Origin: JAGWRA01 sp963711505
Lineage (GTDB): Bacteria > Acidobacteriota > Vicinamibacteria > Vicinamibacterales > CAVVIG01
Length of the DNA stretch: 64,000 bases
Reading direction: 5' to 3'
Assembly: GCA_963711505.1 (NCBI GenBank)
Contig: CAVQEJ010000003.1
Span: forward strand, 744,001-808,000
The notes under the pieces: generated by a model
What the model was told of the DNA's origin: nothing
Database searches by the model: none
The model's input: the letters and a program-made list of their open reading frames with translations, nothing else
Shown here: piece by piece, positions 18,841 through 28,018 of the stretch
Position numbering within the stretch: the stretch's first letter is position 1
Layout of the letters: every line of letters starts with the position of its first letter
Made by a program: the position numbers and the translations under genes

Positions 18841-20182
18841 ATGACGCGCGAGACTCTTCCGCTTCCGCCCGGGCCCTCGATCTGGCCGTCCTGGCGCAAC
18901 CTGTTGCGGCTGCGGCGCGAGCCCCTGGCCTTCCTGCCGTCGATGGCGCGCGAGCTACGGTGACGTCTCGGCCTTCATGGTCGGTCCCGTCCCGATCGTC
19001 CTGCTGAACCATCCCGACTACGTCCGCGACGTGCTGGTGACGCGGGAATGGAACTTCGTGAAGGGGCCGGGGCTGGAACGGACCAAGCGGCTGCTCGGCG
19101 AGGGCCTGCTGACGAGCGAAGGCGCGCTGCACCGGCGGCAGCGCCGGCTGGCGCAGCCGGCGTTCCACCGGCAGCGCGTCGCCACCTTCGCGGGCACGAT
19201 GGTCGACTACGCGGCGCGCACGAGGGCTCGCTGGAGGGACGGACAGCAGGCCGATGTGCTGGAGGAGATGCTGCGCCTCACGCTCGCCATCGTCGGCAAG
19301 ACGCTGTTCGACGCCGAGATCGAGTCCGAGGCGACGGAGATCGGCGCCGCCCTGACGCAGGCCGTCGAGAGCTTCGTCACCTTCGCGTCGCCGATCACGC
19401 TGCTGCTGGATCGGCTGCCGACGCCGCGCAACCGCCGCTTCGAACGGGCGCGGGCCCGGCTCAACGATACGATCTTCCGGATGATCGAGGACCGGCGCGC
19501 GCGCGGGGGCGATCGCGACGATCTGCTCTCGCGCCTGCTCGAGGCCCAGGACGCCGACGGCGGCGGCATGTCGGACGCGCTGGTGCGCGACGAAGCGATG
19601 ACCTTGTTCATCGCCGGACACGAAACGACCGCCAACGCGCTGACCTGGACCTGGTACCTGCTGTCGCAGCACCCGGCCGAGGAGGCACGGCTGCACGAGG
19701 AGGTGGATCGCGTGCTGGCCGGACGGCTGCCGACACTGGACGACGTGCCACAGCTCGTGTTCACGGAGCGCGTGTTCGCGGAGGCGATGCGTCTGTATCC
19801 TCCCGCATGGATCATGGGACGGCGCGTGGTGACCGACCATCATGTCGGCGGCTTCCGGGTGCCGCGCAACGCCGTCGCGGTGACGAGCCAGTGGGTGCTG
19901 CACCGCGACGCCCGCTTCTATCCCGATCCCGAAGCCTTCCAGCCGGCCCGCTGGACGCCCGAGGCGCGCGCCGCACGCCCGCGGTTCGCCTATTTCCCGT
20001 TCGGCGGCGGATCGCGACTGTGCATCGGCGAACCGTTCGCCTGGCTCGAAGGCGTCCTGGTGCTGGCAACCCTCGCCCAGCAGTGGTCGCTCCGCCTGGT
20101 GCCGGGCCACGCGGTGATCCCGCAGCCGAAGATCACGCTGCGGCCGCAGGGCGGCATGCCGATGACGTTCGTGCACCGCTGA
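18841..20182 (+). CDS. Cytochrome P450
   Basis: About 446 residues. The N-terminus LPPGPSIWPSWRNLLRL is the proline-rich hinge. A frame break near 18955 (gag-c-tac) precedes YGDVSAFMVGPVPIVLLNHPDY. The I-helix has FIAGHETTANALTW; ExxR is FAEAMRLYPPAW; the haem loop is FPFGGGSRLCIGEPFA with the Cys ligand. The closest style is CYP102/CYP110-like soluble bacterial P450s acting on fatty acids or terpenes. No ferredoxin or reductase gene is beside it. Substrate unknown. Confidence 0.9.
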
Positions 20183-20245
20183 GGCGCCGCGGCCGAGGCG
20201 CGGATGTACAATCGCGGGACGGGGACGTCCCGAATGGAGGCGCTC

Positions 20246-20773
20246 ATGTATCGAACCAAGAACGATCTTCCCGAGAAGATGCGGACGACGATCGCCCATC
20301 TCCTGAATGCCCGGCTGGCGGATCTGATCGACCTGCAGCTGCAGGCCAAGCAGGCCCACTGGAACGTCAAGGGACCGCACTTCATCGCGCTGCACGAGCT
20401 GTTCGACAAGGTGACCGACGGCGCGCGTGCGTACGTGGATCTGGTCGCCGAGCGGATCGTGCAGCTGGGCGGTGTGGCCGAAGGGACGCTGCAGGCCGTG
20501 GCGAAGGCCTCACAGTTGAACGTGTACCCGCTGAATACGGCTGGCTGGGACCACCACGTCGAACGGCTGGCGTCGGCCATCGCCGTGGCCGGCGAGGGCG
20601 TCCGCGAGGGGATCGAGAAGGCCGCGCAGTACGGTGACGCCGACACGGCCGACATCCTCGGGGAGATCTCCCGCGGCCTCGACAAGTGGCTCTGGTTCGT
20701 CGAGGCGCACCTGCAGAGCGCGGCAATCCAGACGGGCCGCGGCCCCGCGCGCCGGAGCCCGCGGAAGCGCTGA
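20246..20773 (+). CDS. dps: Dps-family ferritin-like DNA-protection protein
   Basis: 175 residues from ATG 20246, with GGAGG six bases upstream; earlier in-frame ATGs lack a binding site. Ferroxidase residues of Dps are present: His in AKQAHWNVKG and the Asp/Glu set in ALHELFDKVTDGARAYVDLVAERI. The C-terminus ends in a basic tail (RGPARRSPRKR) suited to DNA binding. It would form 12-mers that oxidise and store iron and protect DNA during starvation. Confidence 0.92.
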   Translation: MYRTKNDLPEKMRTTIAHLLNARLADLIDLQLQAKQAHWNVKGPHFIALHELFDKVTDGARAYVDLVAERIVQLGGVAEGTLQAVAKASQLNVYPLNTAGWDHHVERLASAIAVAGEGVREGIEKAAQYGDADTADILGEISRGLDKWLWFVEAHLQSAAIQTGRGPARRSPRKR

Positions 20774-20804
20774 GGCCGCCGACGGCCGCTGACCCGATGC
20801 CCTG

Positions 20805-21566
20805 ATGCCCGGCTCCATTTCCTTCCTGCTGGTCGGACTGGTGGCGGCGCTGCTGCTGATGCGGCAGCGCCGGACCCACCGCTGGGGCATGGCCCTCGCC
20901 GTGGCGCTCGTGGCAGGCTACTGGCTCCTGGCCACGACGGGCGTCGCCAGCCTGATGGCGTTCGGCCTGTCGGAGGGCTTTCGGCCGCTCACCGCTCCCT
21001 CCCAGGCAGGCGGTGCTTCCGCCATCGTCGTGCTCGGAGGCGGCAACGAGCGCGTGGCGGGCCGGCAGGGCGAACTGGACGTGCTGAGCCCTTCGTCGGC
21101 GAGCCGCGTGCTCGAGGCGGCCCGCGTCTACCATCTGCTCGGCAACCATCCGTGGGTCGTGACGTCGGGCGGGCCGACCGCGCTCGACGACGGCGCGCCG
21201 CCGGAGTCCGCGACGATGCGCGATGTGCTGGTGCGGCTGGGCGTGCCACCCGACCGGATTCTGCTGGAGTCGGTCTCGCGCAACACCCATGACGAAGCGG
21301 TGGCGGTGCCGCCCATCCTCCGCGCGCACGGCATCCGGCAGTTCGTGCTCGTCACCTCGCCCACTCACATGCTGCGGGCGCTGGCCAGCTTCCGCGCGCA
21401 GGGCGTGGATCCCGTTCCCGCCATCGCCACCCCCGCCGCTCTCCGGACCAGCCGCCCGGTCGACTGGGTGCTGCCCACGGGGCGCGGACTGGAGCTGGGC
21501 CAGATGGCCCTGCACGAGTATCTCGGCCTGGTCTACTACGGGCTGCGCGGCTGGCTGCGTTTCTGA
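20805..21566 (+). CDS. DUF218 / YdcF-ElyC-like membrane protein
   Basis: 253 residues. Two N-terminal membrane helices (LLVGLVAALLLM, MALAVALVAGYWLLA) are followed by the DUF218 domain: SAIVVLGGGNERV, SSASRVLEAARVY, VVTSGG, ESRNTHDEA-like SVSRNTHDEAVAV, and VLVTSPTHMLRALASFRAQG. ElyC in E. coli influences undecaprenyl-phosphate and envelope assembly. It starts 30 bases after dps and may be read with it. Confidence 0.85.
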   Translation: MPGSISFLLVGLVAALLLMRQRRTHRWGMALAVALVAGYWLLATTGVASLMAFGLSEGFRPLTAPSQAGGASAIVVLGGGNERVAGRQGELDVLSPSSASRVLEAARVYHLLGNHPWVVTSGGPTALDDGAPPESATMRDVLVRLGVPPDRILLESVSRNTHDEAVAVPPILRAHGIRQFVLVTSPTHMLRALASFRAQGVDPVPAIATPAALRTSRPVDWVLPTGRGLELGQMALHEYLGLVYYGLRGWLRF

Positions 21567-21656
21567 ATCCAGCCCGGCTATAATCGCCCGGTCCACCCAT
21601 TTCGACAGAACGGCTGCCGCCGACCGGTGCGGCGTGTCCTTCAGGAGGCTGGTGCC

Positions 21657-24188
21657 ATGAAGTCCCCGCGCCGCTGGCGTGTCCTGTTCGTCATCCTGCT
21701 GCTCGGCCTCGTCGGCACGGTCCCCGGGGTCGCACAGACGAAGCGGCTGCTCACGTTCGTCGATCTCCTGAACGTCCCGCAGCTCCGGGACCCGCGGCTG
21801 TCGCCCGACGGCCGCGAGGTGCTGTACACGCTCGCCGAGGCCGACTGGAAGGCGAACCGGCGCATCCGGCATATCTGGCGCGTCGGGATCGACGGCACCG
21901 GAACCGTGCAGCTGACGCGCGGAGCCGAGGGCGAAAGCGATGCGCGCTGGTCGCCCGACGGGGGCACGATCGCCTTCGTGGCGAAGCGGAGCGCGCAGGC
22001 GGACGGCAAGATCGCGCAGATCTACCTTCTCGATCGGGCAGGCGGCGAGGCGCGCCCACTCACGCACCACGCCACCTCGGTCTCGCACATCACCTGGACG
22101 CCGGACGGGGCGGCCATCTACTTCCTCGCTCCCGATCCGAAGAGCGCGGAGCTGAAGGCGCGCGAGAAGGCCAAAGACGACGTGTTCGCGTTCGACGAGA
22201 CCTATCAGCAGGATCATCTGTGGAAGGTGTCGGTCGCCGACGGCACCGAGCAGCGGATCACCGGCGGCGACTATTCCGTGCTCGAGTACTCGCTGTCGCG
22301 CGACGGGTCGCACGTGGCGATGGAACGGGCGCCCGACCCCCTCTATGGCGACGCCGATCAGGGCGAGGTGTGGGTGATGCGCGCCGACGGCAGTCAGGCC
22401 GTGCGGCTCACCGACAATCACGTGCCCGAGGGCAACGTCGAACTGTCGCCCGACAACAGCCAGGTGCTGTTCGTCGCGCAGGCGAATGCGCGCTTCGACT
22501 TCTACTACAACGGCCGGATCTTCATCGCGCCGGCATCGGGCGGACCGGCGCGGGTGGTCACCGGGGACCTGCCGTACGAGGTGGAGGACGCGACCTGGGC
22601 GAAGGACGGGCGATCGGTGCTCTTCGTGGCCAATATGGGCGTGCACAGCGAGGTGTTCCGGCTCGGCCTGGACGGCGGTGCCCCGAAGCCGCTGACCGAC
22701 GGCGAGCACGCCATCGGCGGCCTGAGCTACCGGCCGGCGCTCGACCGCCTGCTGTTCACCATCAACCAGCCCCACAATCCGGGCGACGTCTGGGCCATGG
22801 CCGACACGGGCGGGGCGCCGGCGCGCGTGACCCGCGTGTTCGATTACCTGGCGCGCGACTTCGACCTGGCCCGCGAAGAGAAGGTGACCTGGAAGGGCGC
22901 CGACGGCACGACCGTGGAAGGGGTGCTGTTCTATCCGGTGGGCTACCAGGAGGGGCGGCGGTATCCGCTGGCCGTCGAGACGCACGGAGGACCGCAGGCG
23001 TCCGACAAGTTCGGCTTCGGATCGTTCACCTACTATCCCCAGGGACTCGCTGCGCGCGGCTACTTCGTGCTCCAGCCGAACTACCGGGGCAGCACGGGCT
23101 ATGGCGACACGTTCCTGCGGGACATGGTCGGCCACTACTACCAGAACGCCCACCTCGACGTCATGGCCGGCGTCGACGCCCTCATCGCCCGAGGGCTGGT
23201 CGATCCGGGTGCCATGGTGGCGAGCGGCTGGAGTGCGGGCGGCCACATGACCGACAAGCTCATCACGTTCACCGACCGGTTCAAGGCCGCCGCCTCCGGA
23301 GCCGGGGCCTCCGACTGGCAGTCGATGTACGCGCAGAGCGACGTCCGCTTCTACCGGACCCCCTGGTTCGGCGGGACCCCGTGGCAGAAGAACGCCCCGA
23401 TTGCCGTCTACTGGGACAACTCGCCGCTCAAGTTCGTGTCGAACGTGAAGACGCCGACGATCTTCTTCGTCGGCCAGCAGGATCCCCGCGTGCCGATGCC
23501 GCAGTCGGTCGAGATGTACCGTGGCGTGAAGAGCCAGGGCGTGCCGACGCACCTGTACGTGGCGCCGCGGGAACCGCACGGCTGGCAGGAGCTGCGCCAC
23601 GAGCTGTTCAAGATGAACGCCGAGTTCGCCTGGTTCGAGCAGTACGCCCGCGGGCGGACGTTCACCTGGGAGAAGGCGCCTGGCGATCCGGGAGCAGCCG
23701 GAGAAGCCCCTCAGGCCCTGGCGCGGAACGCTAGGGCGGCAGGGCGGGCTCGCGCGCCGCGGCAGGACGACGATGAATCGGGAAGGGCGTTGAGGGACGG
23801 GCGGGCGCCGGCGGTTCAGTGGACGAGGCGGTCGCCGGCGGCGTGTGCCCGCCAGTCGTCGGACAGGATCGCCCAGAGGTTCTGGTCGAGGTATTCGCCA
23901 CGGCGCAGGAACGAATGGCGCAGCACACCCTCCTGGGTCGCGCCCAGCTTGCGGAGCGCGCCATTGCCGCGGCCGTTCTGGGTCGCCGCGCGGGCTTCCA
24001 CCCGGTGCGCGCCGATCGTCTGGAAGGTGAAGTCGAGCACGAGCCTCGCCGCCTCCGGGAACGCGCCCGTCCCCCAGAACGCCGACGCCAGCGCGAATCC
24101 CCACTCCGCAATCCGGAAGCCCGCCTCGAGCTCGCGCACCTGGAAGATGCCGGCGGCGGCCCCCAGGTCGTCGGGCACGACGGCATAG
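21657..24188 (+). CDS. S9-family (DPP IV / acylaminoacyl-peptidase-like) secreted peptidase, tail uncertain
   Basis: ATG 21657 has AGGAGG upstream and opens a signal peptide (LFVILLLGLVGTVPGVAQT). Residues ~30-400 form the WD-like propeller (PRLSPDGREVLYTL, RWSPDGGTIAFVA). The alpha/beta hydrolase follows with nucleophile Ser in ASGWSAGGHMT, Asp in QQDPRVPM and His in REPHGWQELRH. Homologues end soon after FTWEKAPGD; here the frame runs another ~150 Arg/Ser-rich residues antisense to the acetyltransferase gene. That tail is probably an artefact of a lost stop. Confidence 0.88.
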   Translation: MKSPRRWRVLFVILLLGLVGTVPGVAQTKRLLTFVDLLNVPQLRDPRLSPDGREVLYTLAEADWKANRRIRHIWRVGIDGTGTVQLTRGAEGESDARWSPDGGTIAFVAKRSAQADGKIAQIYLLDRAGGEARPLTHHATSVSHITWTPDGAAIYFLAPDPKSAELKAREKAKDDVFAFDETYQQDHLWKVSVADGTEQRITGGDYSVLEYSLSRDGSHVAMERAPDPLYGDADQGEVWVMRADGSQAVRLTDNHVPEGNVELSPDNSQVLFVAQANARFDFYYNGRIFIAPASGGPARVVTGDLPYEVEDATWAKDGRSVLFVANMGVHSEVFRLGLDGGAPKPLTDGEHAIGGLSYRPALDRLLFTINQPHNPGDVWAMADTGGAPARVTRVFDYLARDFDLAREEKVTWKGADGTTVEGVLFYPVGYQEGRRYPLAVETHGGPQASDKFGFGSFTYYPQGLAARGYFVLQPNYRGSTGYGDTFLRDMVGHYYQNAHLDVMAGVDALIARGLVDPGAMVASGWSAGGHMTDKLITFTDRFKAAASGAGASDWQSMYAQSDVRFYRTPWFGGTPWQKNAPIAVYWDNSPLKFVSNVKTPTIFFVGQQDPRVPMPQSVEMYRGVKSQGVPTHLYVAPREPHGWQELRHELFKMNAEFAWFEQYARGRTFTWEKAPGDPGAAGEAPQALARNARAAGRARAPRQDDDESGRALRDGRAPAVQWTRRSPAACARQSSDRIAQRFWSRYSPRRRNEWRSTPSWVAPSLRSAPLPRPFWVAARASTRCAPIVWKVKSSTSLAASGNAPVPQNADASANPHSAIRKPASSSRTWKMPAAAPRSSGTTA

Positions 24189-24472
24189 CAGATGTAGCGG
24201 CCGGCCTCGCGTTCCCGCTGCGCCCACCGGATGAATCGTTCGAAGCCGTCGACGGTCGTCGGCGGGGGAGAGATGAAGCGGGTGATCTCGTCGGTGGTGA
24301 GCATGGCCAGCAGCGCCTGAGCGTCGTCCAGCCGCAGCTCCCGCAGCGAGACGTGGCGACCCTTCAGATCAGGGAGTCCCCGGCGCCAGTCCGGCAGACG
24401 GGTCGACGCCACGGTTCCGGCTGACTGAACGATCTGGAGCCGCGGTTCGGACTGCCCGAAGGTCTTGGCCAT
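23816..24472 (-). CDS. GNAT N-acetyltransferase (RimJ/RimL type)
   Basis: 218 residues from ATG 24472. LKGRHVSLRELRLDDAQALLAML is the typical start of the RimJ/L family. EAGFRIAEWGFALASAFWGTGAFPEAARL contains the acetyl-CoA pyrophosphate loop (GTGAF). Then comes VEARAATQNGRGNGALRKLGATQEGVLR, the conserved C-terminal block. It is divergent in job from true ribosomal-protein acetyltransferases; the substrate is unknown. It is convergent with, and overlaps, the dubious tail of the S9 peptidase frame. Confidence 0.85.
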   Translation of the reverse strand: MAKTFGQSEPRLQIVQSAGTVASTRLPDWRRGLPDLKGRHVSLRELRLDDAQALLAMLTTDEITRFISPPPTTVDGFERFIRWAQREREAGRYICYAVVPDDLGAAAGIFQVRELEAGFRIAEWGFALASAFWGTGAFPEAARLVLDFTFQTIGAHRVEARAATQNGRGNGALRKLGATQEGVLRHSFLRRGEYLDQNLWAILSDDWRAHAAGDRLVH

Positions 24473-24498
24473 TGGAAGATGCTTTCCCGCGCGCGCGA

Positions 24499-26334
24499 TC
24501 AGAAGACGCCGGCCAGTCCGCCCCAGACGATGTTGTTGCCCCAGACGATATTGTTGCCCCACACGATGTTGGCGCCCCAGACGATATTGGCACCCCAGAC
24601 GATGTTGGCACCCCAGACGATGTTGCTGCCCCACACGATGTTGGCGCCCCAGACAATGTTGGCACCCCAGACGATATTGGCGCCCCACACGATGTTCTGG
24701 GCCCAGGCCGCCTGGTTGTCGTAGAGCACGTTGCCCCAGACGATGTTGGCGCCCCAGACGATGTTCTGGGCCCACGGCAGCGTCTCACCGCCGATGGTGG
24801 TCGACGGGGTCACGCTCGCGCGCAGCCAGTTCTGGCCCGCCGGCTGCGTGGTGTCGATCGCCGATGCCAGCGCGATCGCGCCATCGGCGTTCAGTTCCCC
24901 GGTGCCCTGCGTCAACGGATCTTCGGCGGTTCCAGCATCGTTCGACAGGGGCAGAGCCGTGAATTCGAGGATGGCCTTCACCGCGGCGGGCGTCAGCGGC
25001 GGCGCAGCCGGGCCCGATGGAGACCACGTGGAGAGCGAGGAGGTGTTCGTCCACTGCCAGCTCGTCGACGAGGCGCGGCGACTGGCCTCGAGCACGAGGG
25101 CCGCGACGCCGGTGGCGACCCCGGTCGCCATGCTCGTGCCGCTGAGGCTCATGAAGTCGTGACCGACATGGCTCTGCGGCAGCTCGTCCCACAGCGTCGA
25201 GCCCGTGCTGGCATCGGCAATCAGCCCGTTACCGGGCGCGACGATGTCCGGCTTCGCAGAGCCGTCGTACCAGCTCGGCCCGCGCGAGCTGTAGGGCGCC
25301 ACGCGGTCGTCGCTGCGGACCACCGTGTTCTGGGTCATCGCCGCGCCGACGGTGATGGCGTCGGGCGCGTTGCCCGGCGAAGTAATCCCGGCATAGCCGG
25401 TCTGCCCGCTCGTGGGATTCGTGCCGAAATTGCCGGCGCAGGTCACGACGACCAGCCCCGCGTGCACGGCCCGTTCGACCGCCTGCACGAGCGGGTCGCT
25501 GGCCGCCGGTTCGAGAATCGGATGGCCGAGCGACAGGTTGACGATCTGGACGCCCAGCTGTGCGTGGTACCTGGTCACGAAGTCCAGCGCGGCAATGACG
25601 TTGCTCGTGTACCCCTGGCCGTTCGCGTCGAGCACCTTCAGAACGACGAAGTTCACCTGGGGAGCGATGCCCTGGTACCGGTAGCCGGACAGGTATCCGC
25701 TGCTGCCAATCAGGCCGGCCACATGCGTGCCGTGCCCGAAGTCATCGGACGGGTAGGCCGGCACGCCGCCGTGGGTGAAGTCGTAGAAGGCGCGGATCCG
25801 GCCGGCGAAGTCCATCGACGGCTGCAGGCCCGAGTCGACGAGGGCCACGCCGACGCCGGCGCCCGTCGGCGCCGAGTCGTTCCACGATGAGGAGGATGTG
25901 CTCCAGCCCCAGGTCGATTTCGCGACCGCCGGCAGGCCGAGCGTCGCGCGCAACGTACTGGCAGGCAGGCCGTCGGTACCGGCCGACGATGTCAGGTCGG
26001 AGGCCGCGACGACCGCATTCGAGGAGATTGACGCGACCGCACTGTTGTTCGCCAGGGCGCTCAGCGAGGAAGCGGGCAGCGAGGCGACCACCAGGCCCGG
26101 ATCCGCGTTCCCGCGCACCGTGCCGCCCAGCGACGTGACGGCCTCGACGACGGCCGCGCCCTGGCCGGCCGCGGCATGGACGAGCACACTCACGTCGGCT
26201 GCCGCACCCGACTGGGCGCTGGTCGTCTCGGCACGCAGCGCCTTGTCCAGCTTGTCGGTGCCGGCGGTGGTCTGCGCCCACGCCGGGAGGGCGCTGAGCA
26301 GCAGAACCGCAAGCAGAATGCGCAAGTGCCTCAT
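24499..26334 (-). CDS. Subtilisin-like S8 serine protease with C-terminal NIVWG hexapeptide repeats
   Basis: 611 residues from an ATG opening the signal peptide RHLRILLAVLLLSALPAWA. A propeptide-like region (DVSVLVHAAAGQGAAVVEAV) precedes the catalytic domain: Asp in VALVDSGLQPS, His in FGHGTHVAGLIG, oxyanion Asn in VTCAGNFG, and Ser in LSGTSMATGVATG. The last 90 residues hold 12 copies of NIVWG, mostly as the hexamer NIVWGA. Such repeats occur at the C-terminus of some acidobacterial and actinobacterial S8 proteases, role unknown. Upstream is a ~280-base AT-rich divergent region with a possible -10 (TATAGT on the minus strand). Confidence 0.92.
   Translation of the reverse strand: MRHLRILLAVLLLSALPAWAQTTAGTDKLDKALRAETTSAQSGAAADVSVLVHAAAGQGAAVVEAVTSLGGTVRGNADPGLVVASLPASSLSALANNSAVASISSNAVVAASDLTSSAGTDGLPASTLRATLGLPAVAKSTWGWSTSSSSWNDSAPTGAGVGVALVDSGLQPSMDFAGRIRAFYDFTHGGVPAYPSDDFGHGTHVAGLIGSSGYLSGYRYQGIAPQVNFVVLKVLDANGQGYTSNVIAALDFVTRYHAQLGVQIVNLSLGHPILEPAASDPLVQAVERAVHAGLVVVTCAGNFGTNPTSGQTGYAGITSPGNAPDAITVGAAMTQNTVVRSDDRVAPYSSRGPSWYDGSAKPDIVAPGNGLIADASTGSTLWDELPQSHVGHDFMSLSGTSMATGVATGVAALVLEASRRASSTSWQWTNTSSLSTWSPSGPAAPPLTPAAVKAILEFTALPLSNDAGTAEDPLTQGTGELNADGAIALASAIDTTQPAGQNWLRASVTPSTTIGGETLPWAQNIVWGANIVWGNVLYDNQAAWAQNIVWGANIVWGANIVWGANIVWGSNIVWGANIVWGANIVWGANIVWGNNIVWGNNIVWGGLAGVF
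24511..24783 (-). repeat. 18-bp coding repeats for NIVWG(A/N/S)
   Basis: Ten near-perfect 18-bp units at the 3' end of the protease gene, interrupted by a short non-repeat stretch (NVLYDNQAAWAQ), then two more. Third-base variation is limited (ATC/ATA-type changes in the Ile codon), pointing to recent expansion. Confidence 0.9.
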
Positions 26335-26618
26335 GTGATTCAGGGCGAAGGCTCTTGAAGGAAACGGACCGGGCCGGGGACCGAAGGCTCCCGGATTCAC
26401 CAACTTTGATTGTCGGACTATAGCATAGGCGTGCGCTTCTGACACACTGTGTACGTTCAAAATTGTGAATTCTCTCAAGTGACTGACAATTCAGGCCTTG
26501 CCGCTGTCACTTCGTCCTGGTTACTGGCTGGCGCTGGCGGGCACTGGTGCCGATTGGTTCTCATAAGGGGACTTCGCGGTCGACCGGAGCAGAGACGAAC
26601 GCCGCACCGCGCCACACC

Positions 26619-26880
26619 ATGCCACAGGTTCTCATCACCTACGAACTCGGCCGACCCCGGAACGAGTACCGTGCCCTGTGGGACTGGCTCGCGGGGAATC
26701 ACGGGATGCAACTGCTACGACTCCGGCTGGATCGTCTTCAGCCCGTTTTCGGCCGTTCAGCTGATCGAAGAACTGCGTCCGCTCGTGCAGCCGAGCGACC
26801 GGCTGCTGGTGGTCGAACTCTCCAGGACCTTCGCCTGGATGAACCCCATGGCCGACCCCTGCGAGGCCCGGTCGGCCTAG
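26619..26880 (+). CDS. Small SinR/Cas2-like ferredoxin-fold protein
   Basis: About 86 residues with one extra base near 26714 between GNHGMQL and YDSGWIVFSPFSA. The pattern MPQVLITYELGRPRNEYRALWDWL, then SGWIVFSPFSAVQLIEELRPL, SDRLLVVELSRTFAWMNP matches the small SinR-family proteins that share the Cas2 fold. Cas2's first-strand Asp position is Glu here. There is no CRISPR array or other cas gene nearby. It stands alone, divergent from the S8 protease. Biochemical function is unknown. Confidence 0.6.
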
Positions 26881-27092
26881 TCGCCCGCCGCACCGCTTGC
26901 AGCAGCCAGGTCATCCCGGTCTTCGCGGTCGTCCCGGTCGTCCCGGTCGTCCTCTGACTCGCCGCCTTGCCGTTTCTGACGGCTTCCATCCCCTCAATCC
27001 GCGTCCCGGGTGCCCGTGTCGGCAGGCGTTTGACGGACCGGCGCCAGCCGGGCCATAGTGAAGGCCTCCACACCTCCCGGGGGGCCGACTGG

Positions 27093-27306
27093 ATGCAGGA
27101 ATATCGAAACGACACGATCGTGGTTCGCTACGACCCGAAGGTCTGCACCCATTCCGGCCGCTGCGTGCAGGGGCTGGCTGCGGTGTTCGACGTCGGCCGC
27201 AAGCCCTGGATCGACGTCAATGGCGCCGGCGCCGAGGCCGATCGCGGAGCAGGTGGCCCGCTGTCCGTCAGGAGCCCTCACCATCGAAAGGGTGGCGAAG
27301 GTCTAG
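27093..27306 (+). CDS. YjdI-type divergent 4Fe-4S mono-cluster protein
   Basis: About 70 residues with one extra base near 27240 (GAEA then IAEQVARCPSGAL). Cys ligands are seen in VCTHSGRCVQGL and in RCPSGALTIE, with FDVGRKPWID between, as in the Fer4_19/YjdI family. It is a small electron carrier of unknown partner. The 210 bases upstream (26881-27092) carry only a short 9-bp repeat of cccggtcgt type and no convincing gene. Confidence 0.8.
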
Positions 27307-27378
27307 GGGGCTATCGTCCGGCGGCGTTCGCACCGATAGAATCCGATCGGGAATTCCCTTAACGCCGGGGATGAAACG

Positions 27379-27933
27379 ATGAGTGCTGATGTGAACCGAC
27401 GGGCAGGCTGGCGCGACGCGAAGGGATTCGCTCTGATCGACCTGCTCTTCGTCTGTTTCATGATCATGGTCCTGTCGCTGATCGCGCTGCCGGGGCTGCT
27501 GACGGCGAAGACGGCCGCCAGCGCCGCGTCGGCGATCGGATCGATGCGGACCATCGGCAGCAGCCAGCTCACCTACGCGCTGACGTGCGGCGGCGGCTTC
27601 TACGCGCCGAATCTCGTCACGCTCGGGACGGCCCCTCCCGGCAGCACGGCGCCGTTCATCGGCGGCGGCCTGGGGACGGCCAACAGCGTCATCAAGTCGG
27701 GCTACCGCGTGCAGATGGTCGGGCTGGCGTTCCCCGGTTCCCCGCCGACCTGCAACGGCCTCGGGACCGGCGTCAGCGCGCAGGGCTACAAGGCCACGGC
27801 CGATCCGATGGCGCCGCACGTCAGCCGCTTCTTCGGTACCAACGCGAACTACGTCATCTACGAGCACACGGCCAGTCTCTTCGGCGTCATGCCGGAGGTC
27901 GGCGAGCCCCCGGTGGGGAAGCCGATTCAGTAG
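27379..27933 (+). CDS. Type IV pilin-like / pseudopilin protein
   Basis: 184 residues with a class III prepilin signal: AKG-FALIDLLFVCFMIMVLSLIALPGLL, where cleavage would follow Gly and Phe becomes residue 1. Position 5 is Asp rather than the usual Glu. The rest is an Ala/Gly-rich globular domain (ASAIGSMRTIGSSQLTYALT) like DUF-type pilins common in acidobacteria. There are no other pilus genes beside it, so assembly must use a distant machinery. Confidence 0.78.
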   Translation: MSADVNRRAGWRDAKGFALIDLLFVCFMIMVLSLIALPGLLTAKTAASAASAIGSMRTIGSSQLTYALTCGGGFYAPNLVTLGTAPPGSTAPFIGGGLGTANSVIKSGYRVQMVGLAFPGSPPTCNGLGTGVSAQGYKATADPMAPHVSRFFGTNANYVIYEHTASLFGVMPEVGEPPVGKPIQ

Positions 27934-28018
27934 ACACTCGTCACCTGCAACGTGCCCGTTGCGAGGGCCGACGTCCATCTTCGAGCGTCCGAGTCCCTGT
28001 CGTTCGCCGGGAACGGCG

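Noticed and set aside
20382..24227. A 1,281-residue open frame on the minus strand
   Set aside because: It is antisense to dps, the DUF218 gene and the S9 peptidase, all with clear motifs. The frame is Arg/Gly/Ala-rich with no domain; it stays open because GC-rich codons leave few stops on the opposite strand.
24511..24783. Regular 18-bp DNA repeats as a possible CRISPR or minisatellite
   Set aside because: The repeats are in frame and encode NIVWG hexapeptides of the protease; there are no spacers.
26619..26880. Cas2 as part of a CRISPR system
   Set aside because: No repeats, cas1 or other cas genes anywhere in the window; only the small-protein fold is similar.
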